From NCBI GenBank assembly GCA_903880655.1, contig CAIRQE010000037.1, positions 1-9,620 on the forward strand: 9,620 nucleotides of DNA, in the 5' to 3' direction. The DNA comes from an uncultured bacterium (GTDB lineage Bacteria > Patescibacteriota > Saccharimonadia > Saccharimonadales > CAIOMD01). Positions 5,105 through 9,620 of the stretch are shown one piece after another. The position numbers and the translations under genes were made by a program. The notes below the pieces were generated by a model, which was not told the origin of the DNA, did not search any database, and saw only the letters and a list, made by a program, of their open reading frames with translations. Each line of letters opens with the position of its first letter. Positions within the stretch are counted from its first letter, which is position 1.

Positions 5105-5557
5105 TTAGACAACTTCACTTCTAATTCTTTTGTTCTCATCTTTGGCTTTTAGGGTTTGTCTTTTATCGTATTTCTTTTTACCTTTTCCGATAGCTATTCG
5201 TACTTTTATAAATCTACCCCCAGTGAGAATTTCTGTAGGAAGTATACTTCTTCCTTGTTTTTTAGCGTCAACCAATGAATCTATCTCTTTTCTTTTTGCT
5301 AGAAGTTTTCTATCTCTAGTTTGTTCACTTTCGGGAATTTGCATAGTATTCGATGTGGAGATAAGACAGTTAACTAAGAAAAGTTCATTGTTTTTAATAT
5401 TAACAAATGACCCAACTAGTTGTCCGTGTCCAAGTCTTAGTGCTTTAGTTTCTCTTCCATTAAGTTCAATGCCTACTACTAAAGAATCCTCCAAATGATA
5501 GTCAAAGGCGGCTCTCTTATTTTTTATGGTCTTTAGGTTGGGCTTCTTCTTTTTCAT
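5105..5557 (-). CDS. smpB: SsrA-binding protein SmpB
   Basis: A 150-residue basic protein, the usual SmpB length. N-K-R-A-A-F-D-Y (13-20), G-I-E-L-N-G-R-E-T-K-A-L-R (29-41), R-D-R-K-L-L (81-86) and the C-terminal G-K-G-K-K-K-Y-D-K-R (124-133) match the OB-fold core and the tail that mimics the missing codon-anticodon duplex. SmpB delivers alanyl-tmRNA to ribosomes stalled on broken mRNA so the peptide is tagged for decay and the ribosome freed. The central part (about 62-78) lacks the usual H-x-x-P-Y pattern and is diverged. The start ATG has an AGGT six bases upstream. It follows the glycosidase gene after 31 bases on the same strand, so co-transcription is likely. The tmRNA gene (ssrA) is not in the window. 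Confidence 0.93.
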   Translation of the reverse strand: MKKKKPNLKTIKNKRAAFDYHLEDSLVVGIELNGRETKALRLGHGQLVGSFVNIKNNELFLVNCLISTSNTMQIPESEQTRDRKLLAKRKEIDSLVDAKKQGRSILPTEILTGGRFIKVRIAIGKGKKKYDKRQTLKAKDENKRIRSEVV

Positions 5558-5588
5558 AGCTTACCTATATTTTACTTCAAGATGTGGA

Positions 5589-6650
5589 TTATTTATATTC
5601 TTCTTTAGCTACGTTCCAAAGACTCGGGTCATTCAGTATCTTTTCTCGGTAGTACCAATATTCCCCGCCCCAAAGAATTATGTTTTTCATTCCAGTGGCT
5701 TTTCCATAATTGAATCTATCTTTTAGTCTAGATGCATCAAGTGATTTATTTTGTTCGGCTAGAGAAGTTTCTGGAATGCTTTGACCGTTTGGTGGCCATG
5801 CTTCAGCTTGTAGCTCTCCTACTATCATATTTTTACCAAGGAATATTTCTTGGATGCCTGCCAAGAAGCCGTAGAACCAAGCTGGGAATGGATACTCAAA
5901 ATATCTATGAGTAATAGTCTTGTCCCATACTCTTTTGTATATAGAGATACTATATTCATCTCCTTTTGGTTGGCCTATTGGCATTCCAATAGCATTGTTG
6001 CTTCTAGCTAATATTATTGAATGATTAGGATCGAGTGATTTAACCAAATTATATTCTTGAACTAATCTATCTCTACTAAAATCGGTACAAGTTCCAAACC
6101 CTTTTAGGAAATATTCGTTTTCTACTTGGAAAGATACAAGATTTGAATAATCTTTATATCTATTAACTACAGAAGTAATAAGATTCATTAATTGTGGTTG
6201 CCAGACGCTTTTATCTTCGTTCGTTGCCCAAGACGGTATATGACATTCCGGCCACCTCGGTTGTCTTAGTCCTACTGTTAATATTATTTTGGCATTTGCT
6301 TGTTTAGCTAAATTGAATTCCCAGTCTAGAGTTGAAAAGTCATAAGTTCCTTTGGTGTTTTCAATATCACTCCAGTAACTAGTTAATCTAAATTCTTTAA
6401 TATTTAAGCCAAGCAGAGCCTGATAGGTTTCTTTAGGGTCAAGTCCTAGATATTTTGCATAGTCTGGAATGAAGCTGACTCCAAGAGTTGTAGGTTTATT
6501 GTTTTGTGAATAGATATACCACTGAGCTACCCCATACATACTTGTAAAAAGCGTGAGTAAGATAAAGAAGAATATAAATATAGCTTTATGAAAAGGTTTC
6601 TTAATCCATTTCGAGAATGATGCTTTAAATTTACTTAGATATTTATTCAT
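5589..6650 (-). CDS. Membrane-anchored clan GH-A glycoside hydrolase-like protein
   Basis: A 353-residue protein. A basic N-terminus (K-rich, 1-22) leads into one hydrophobic helix at about 23-46, a signal anchor that places the rest outside the membrane. The remainder reads as a TIM barrel of the GH42/GH35/GH5 type: F-R-L-T-S-Y-W-S-D near 87-95 (strand 2), Q-V-E-N178-E179-Y with the N-E acid/base pair on strand 4, and V-G-E279-L-Q-A-E283 as the likely nucleophile strand, then L-W-G-G-E-Y-W near 326-332. Cys136 and Cys188 could pair outside the cell. It probably cleaves a beta-linked glycan of its own or a host envelope; the substrate is not known. The start overlaps the stop of the 76-aa gene as ATGA, with no clear Shine-Dalgarno site, indicating translational coupling. 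smpB follows 31 bases later. Confidence 0.72.
   Translation of the reverse strand: MNKYLSKFKASFSKWIKKPFHKAIFIFFFILLTLFTSMYGVAQWYIYSQNNKPTTLGVSFIPDYAKYLGLDPKETYQALLGLNIKEFRLTSYWSDIENTKGTYDFSTLDWEFNLAKQANAKIILTVGLRQPRWPECHIPSWATNEDKSVWQPQLMNLITSVVNRYKDYSNLVSFQVENEYFLKGFGTCTDFSRDRLVQEYNLVKSLDPNHSIILARSNNAIGMPIGQPKGDEYSISIYKRVWDKTITHRYFEYPFPAWFYGFLAGIQEIFLGKNMIVGELQAEAWPPNGQSIPETSLAEQNKSLDASRLKDRFNYGKATGMKNIILWGGEYWYYREKILNDPSLWNVAKEEYK
6517..6533. repeat. Seventeen-base copy of the tRNA-Asn 5' region inside the glycosidase gene
   Basis: The 17 bases TACCACTGAGCTACCCC are identical to 5008-5024, the acceptor/D-arm part of tRNA-Asn, and lie in the same orientation. In the glycosidase they encode G-V-A-Q-W-Y (residues 40-45) at the end of the membrane helix. 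No further tRNA arms follow, so this is not a tRNA gene. Confidence 0.6.
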
Positions 6651-6877
6651 TTAGATCTATTTGAAGCGAACCATGTCATAAATACTCCAAGAGCTACATA
6701 AAAACTAAATAGAGTTATGAATCTTTGAATAATGGCTTCCGTAGAACTACTTGCCCAGAATATTGCATAGATACCTAAGCCAAGGAATGGAACATAAGAT
6801 AGAATCCCATATATATTACTAGGAAGATAACTACCGCGAACTTTTTTATACCAGATTGTTTTTGATTTCTTGCTCAT
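6647..6877 (-). CDS. Small two-helix membrane protein, unknown function
   Basis: A 76-residue protein ending in TGA. A basic cytoplasmic-looking start (K3, K4, K6, K11, K12, R14) is followed by two hydrophobic segments at about 22-42 and 50-70, with an S-S-S-T-E turn between them and an R-S-K tail, so both ends probably face the cytosol. No family is recognised. It precedes the membrane-anchored glycosidase with a 4-base ATGA overlap, which ties the two in expression and suggests a partner or assembly role. It lies 29 bases after the lipid kinase gene and has its own promoter-like element inside a 9-bp dyad that includes the start codon. Confidence 0.75.
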   Translation of the reverse strand: MSKKSKTIWYKKVRGSYLPSNIYGILSYVPFLGLGIYAIFWASSSTEAIIQRFITLFSFYVALGVFMTWFASNRSK

Positions 6878-6899
6878 GCATATATTTTAACATGAGCAA
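6870..6899. promoter_or_regulatory. Nine-bp dyad enclosing an extended -10 and a start codon
   Basis: TTGCTCATG (6870-6878) and CATGAGCAA (6891-6899) are perfect inverted repeats 12 bases apart. On the minus strand the spacer holds most of TGT-TAAAAT (extended -10, 6884-6892), and the inner arm contains the ATG of the 76-aa gene, six bases after the -10. The geometry suits an operator for a dimeric repressor; in read-through mRNA it would form a hairpin hiding the start codon. Confidence 0.5.
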
Positions 6900-6906
6900 C
6901 ATATTT

Positions 6907-7917
6907 CTAATAAGACACCATTTTTATGGATTCGTTGTGAACTTTTTGAGAAATTCTTGTTCGAACTTCTTCGCTAGGATCAAAAGGAAGTTCCTTCGGT
7001 TCTGCGTCAATATCGTACTGTACTAATTGATTAGCGCTAGATATAATTCCAATTTCCAAAGTTTTATCTGGATCTGTTCTAAGCCATTCAATTTGTTTTA
7101 ATATTGCTCTTCTAGCAATATTAATCTCAGTTAACAGTTTAGTATCTGGAAATATTAAGGAACTAAAACCAGCTTCTCTAGCCGTAGATGGTGTTGGAAG
7201 AATTTTTGCATATCTATCTACATTTGCGGTAATTATTCCTCCCCCTTCATATTCTTCTCCGTTTATACTAAATCTTATTGGTTCTTTGTTCTGCTTTCGA
7301 GCACCACTTACTAGAGATATTCCGTCAATGGCCAGTCTTGTAGTCGCATTTTTACGTAATCGATAATTTCTTCTTTTCTCTAATTCATTCTCGACTCTTG
7401 CAGGGATACCAAAACCACTTAAGAAAAATGCTAGCTCTAATTTAGGACTATCGAATAGCGGATTGTAGATAGTAAGGCTCATAGGATTAAAATCTACTAC
7501 TTCACCACCCGCTAAAAGATGAAGCACAGAAACAGAATGACCTTTTCTATTAAGTAGGTCATTTGATCCTAGGTTAGCATTACCTCCAGGAAGAATTAGT
7601 AAAGGAGTATTTCTAACTTCTTTATCTGGATTGCCCATAATAGCTTGAGCTGCACTTGATGCAGTTCCGTCACCACCAGCAGCAACTAATATGTCTCCTG
7701 GCGATAAAGTTTCTTGAATATCTTGAATAGTCCCAGAGTAGTCATTTCTGTTAGGTAATACTAATAGACGGTGTCTAAGTATTGGGTCGTTTATAAATTC
7801 TAGCTTAGCTTCTTCTATCTTCCTTCTAGTGGTATCAGCATTAGTAGAATTATTATTGTGAGCTATAACTATCCGACCGTCATATTGATTAAGGATTTCT
7901 CCTAAATATTCTTTCAT
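6907..7917 (-). CDS. Diacylglycerol/lipid kinase family protein (YegS-like)
   Basis: A 336-residue protein ending in TAG, the usual length for bacterial DAG-kinase-like proteins. The N-terminal catalytic domain shows I-V-I-A-H-N-N-N at 16-23, the ATP-binding G81-G82-D83-G84-T85 motif, and P110-G-G-N-A-N115, the counterpart of the family's P-x-G-T-x-N. The C-terminal half follows the beta-sandwich lobe, with G-F-G-I-P near 168-172 and N-V-D-R-Y-A-K. Such enzymes phosphorylate diacylglycerol, sphingoid bases or undecaprenol-type lipids at the inner membrane face. The lipid cannot be named here. The start at 7917 has a perfect extended -10 nine bases upstream. It heads the minus-strand run of envelope genes and is divergent from the ABC exporter. 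Confidence 0.88.
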   Translation of the reverse strand: MKEYLGEILNQYDGRIVIAHNNNSTNADTTRRKIEEAKLEFINDPILRHRLLVLPNRNDYSGTIQDIQETLSPGDILVAAGGDGTASSAAQAIMGNPDKEVRNTPLLILPGGNANLGSNDLLNRKGHSVSVLHLLAGGEVVDFNPMSLTIYNPLFDSPKLELAFFLSGFGIPARVENELEKRRNYRLRKNATTRLAIDGISLVSGARKQNKEPIRFSINGEEYEGGGIITANVDRYAKILPTPSTAREAGFSSLIFPDTKLLTEINIARRAILKQIEWLRTDPDKTLEIGIISSANQLVQYDIDAEPKELPFDPSEEVRTRISQKVHNESIKMVSY

Positions 7918-7926
7918 AACTGATTT

Positions 7927-7935
7927 ATTATAACA
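7927..7935 (-). promoter_or_regulatory. Extended -10 promoter of the lipid kinase gene
   Basis: The minus strand reads TGT-TATAAT, then nine bases, then ATG, so a leader of only two or three bases is predicted and no Shine-Dalgarno site is present. The hexamer is identical to that of the alpha/beta hydrolase gene. Confidence 0.6.
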
Positions 7936-8003
7936 CGATTATGCTTAAAAATCAACTGATTATGATCTACTCAGATACTTTCTTCGCATCTGATAACTTG
8001 GGG

Positions 8004-8009
8004 TATAAT
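8004..8009 (+). promoter_or_regulatory. -10 box of the ABC exporter gene
   Basis: A perfect TATAAT lies eight bases before the ATG at 8018, predicting a leader of one or two bases. It lacks the TGn extension (GGGG precedes it), and no good -35 is visible at 16-18 bases. Confidence 0.5.
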
Positions 8010-8017
8010 TTATTATC

Positions 8018-9620
8018 ATGGCTAGCAATAAAAAGACAGTTACAGATCGAGATATAATTTCATATTTCATTAAGAAGACTCTCATTTATAAGAAGCCTTT
8101 ACTATTCGCTTCTATTTTATATTTTGTAGCAGTAATTTGTCTTAGTACTCTACTTCCCTTTCTGACAGGTAAAATACTAGCAAGTTTAGCTCATAATAAT
8201 ACAAATGTTACTCCTTATATGATCTGGTTCTTAATCTTTGGAATAATTGGATATGCATTTAACAGATATGGTTTTGTAGAGATTCAAAGATGGGAAGTAA
8301 AAACAATTACTTCTATTAGAGCCGATTCAATAGCGAGTTTATTTAATAAGAGTTTATCTTTTCATAATAATAATGTTTCAGGAAAACTTATTAGCGAAGC
8401 TAATGAAATTACTGGAGCTTACAATGATTTTATGGGTACAGTGATGATTGACTTCATTCCTCTCATTCTGACACTTACTGTTGGTCTAATAATTATTTTT
8501 TATAATTCATTAATCTTAGGGATAGTGATGCTATTTATGGCCGTATTCTCATTCGGTGCTTCTTATTATGCTCGTCGCAAGATGAGTCCTATTCGCATCA
8601 ATCGTTTGGCTGCACAAAGAGATGTAACTTCTCACCTCGCCGATACTGTATCCAATGTTAGTATCGTTAAGACTTTTGGAAGAGAAAAGGATGAGCTACT
8701 AACAAATAAGAAATTGAGTGAAAAATTAGGCGAATTACAATTCTTAAGTTGGAGTATGGCAGGTAAAAGTGGATCTAATCGTCTTGGTATGATGGTTTTT
8801 TTTGAATTCTTATTTATTTTAGTGGTTACTAATCTTGTCAGTAAAAATCCTGCACTACTAGCTACTGGTATATTCGCATTTTCTTATTCAATAACCATTA
8901 TTAATAAAGTTTTTGATATTACTCCTATGTTTAGAAGAATTGATGAAGCTTTAACAAAAGCAGAACCTATGATCGCGGCATTTAAAGATCAGAACATTAT
9001 TTTTGACGTCAAGGATGCTAAAGATCTAAAAGTTAATAAAGCTAAAATAGAATTTAATAATGTAGATTTTTATTACGAAGATGATGTCAATCAGAGACTT
9101 GTTTTAAATAATTTAAATATTAGAATTGATCCTGCCCAAAAAATCGGATTAGTAGGCCCCAGTGGTAGCGGCAAATCTACGTTAACTAAAATACTTCTTC
9201 GATTTGAAGAAGTTAAAGGTGGTTCTATATTGATTGACGATCAAGATATTTCTAAAGTAACGCAAAAAAGTCTAAGACAAAATATTTCCTATGTTCCACA
9301 AGAGCCCCTACTATTTCATAGAACTATTAAAGAAAATATTTGCTACGGAAGACCGGAGGCTAGTGATAAGGAGATATTATTAGCTGCACAGAGAGCTTGT
9401 GCTGATGATTTTATATCTAAGCTTCCTTACGGATATGACACTATTGTAGGTGAACGAGGAGTTAAGCTTTCCGGTGGTCAAAGACAAAGAATAGCTATAG
9501 CTAGAGCAATTCTTAAGGACGCTCCAATAATCATACTGGATGAAGCTACTAGCTCACTGGATAGTCAAACTGAAAAAGTTATACAAAAGGCACTGGGTGA
9601 ACTTACTAAGAATAAAACTA
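8018..9620 (+). CDS. ABC transporter, fused membrane and ATPase domains (MsbA/exporter type), 3' end cut off
   Basis: The frame is open from ATG 8018 to the right edge: 534 codons without a stop. Residues about 25-300 carry six hydrophobic helices in the type IV exporter pattern, with a V-K-T-F-G-R-E segment (common in this family) before the fifth helix. The nucleotide-binding domain has Walker A G380-P-S-G-S-G-K386-S-T, Q-loop Q428 in V-P-Q-E-P, signature L484-S-G-G-Q, and Walker B/D-loop D508-E-A-T-S-S-L-D515. The H-loop would lie just beyond the edge, so some 40-60 residues are missing. Half-transporters of this type dimerise and use ATP to export lipids, peptides or drugs. A paired second half-transporter may follow outside the window. 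All motifs seen are intact. Confidence 0.95.
   Translation, partial: MASNKKTVTDRDIISYFIKKTLIYKKPLLFASILYFVAVICLSTLLPFLTGKILASLAHNNTNVTPYMIWFLIFGIIGYAFNRYGFVEIQRWEVKTITSIRADSIASLFNKSLSFHNNNVSGKLISEANEITGAYNDFMGTVMIDFIPLILTLTVGLIIIFYNSLILGIVMLFMAVFSFGASYYARRKMSPIRINRLAAQRDVTSHLADTVSNVSIVKTFGREKDELLTNKKLSEKLGELQFLSWSMAGKSGSNRLGMMVFFEFLFILVVTNLVSKNPALLATGIFAFSYSITIINKVFDITPMFRRIDEALTKAEPMIAAFKDQNIIFDVKDAKDLKVNKAKIEFNNVDFYYEDDVNQRLVLNNLNIRIDPAQKIGLVGPSGSGKSTLTKILLRFEEVKGGSILIDDQDISKVTQKSLRQNISYVPQEPLLFHRTIKENICYGRPEASDKEILLAAQRACADDFISKLPYGYDTIVGERGVKLSGGQRQRIAIARAILKDAPIIILDEATSSLDSQTEKVIQKALGELTKNKT

Noticed and set aside
5130..5914. Plus-strand open frames over smpB and the glycosidase
   Set aside because: They are shadows of strong minus-strand genes: no family similarity, no ribosome sites, and residue composition typical of antisense frames.
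6500..6540. Second tRNA gene in the glycosidase
   Set aside because: Only the 17-base D-arm part matches; no anticodon or T-arm follows and the glycosidase frame continues unbroken.
1..9620. Recoded stop codons, CRISPR arrays, insertion sequences
   Set aside because: TAA, TAG and TGA all act as stops, with no in-frame TGA needed. No regularly spaced repeats or transposase genes were found.

Overview
The window looks like bacterial chromosome from a small-genome, host-dependent lineage. My best guess is Patescibacteria (CPR), perhaps Saccharibacteria. The reasons are indirect: short intergenic gaps, AT-rich genes, single-domain enzymes of nucleotide chemistry, a large-serine-recombinase tail and very short predicted 5' leaders. 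TGA serves as a stop at least once (the 76-aa gene), and no gene needs TGA read as an amino acid, so the recoded UGA of Absconditabacteria/Gracilibacteria is not supported. The taxonomic call is inference.

Left part (1 to about 4360), moderate GC by eye (mid-40s percent in sampled lines). It opens with the last 67 codons of a large serine recombinase. Sixteen bases after its stop lies a 28-nt sequence resembling a tRNA 3' end. An imperfect copy of that sequence lies at 4330-4356, in the same orientation. Between the copies sit five genes: a HIT-family hydrolase/transferase (-), a NUDIX hydrolase (-), a CYTH-domain phosphohydrolase (+), a 414-aa protein I do not recognise (-), and an adenylate-kinase-like P-loop kinase (-). 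Four of the five belong to families that act on nucleotides or phosphoanhydrides. The arrangement suggests an accessory block next to a recombinase-bearing element.

Middle (4363-5557). An alpha/beta hydrolase (-) with a clear minus-strand terminator, tRNA-Asn(GTT) with encoded CCA (-), and smpB (-), the trans-translation partner of tmRNA.

Right part (5100-9620), clearly more AT-rich (around 30% GC in sampled lines). A minus-strand run carries a DAG-kinase-like lipid kinase, a 76-aa two-helix membrane protein, a membrane-anchored clan-A glycoside hydrolase (ATGA overlap with the 76-aa gene) and smpB. Divergent from it is an ABC exporter (TMD-NBD) cut by the right edge. Lipid kinase, membrane glycosidase and exporter point to cell-envelope work; that is inferred from context only.

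The most interesting regulatory signal is at the starts of first genes. A -10 element lies only 6-9 nt before the ATG of five of them (HIT, alpha/beta hydrolase, 76-aa protein, lipid kinase, ABC exporter). Four of these are extended TGnTAnnAT forms. This predicts leaderless or nearly leaderless mRNAs. The CYTH gene and the unknown gene have ordinary Shine-Dalgarno sites, and smpB has a weaker candidate. No CRISPR array, IS element or rRNA was seen.
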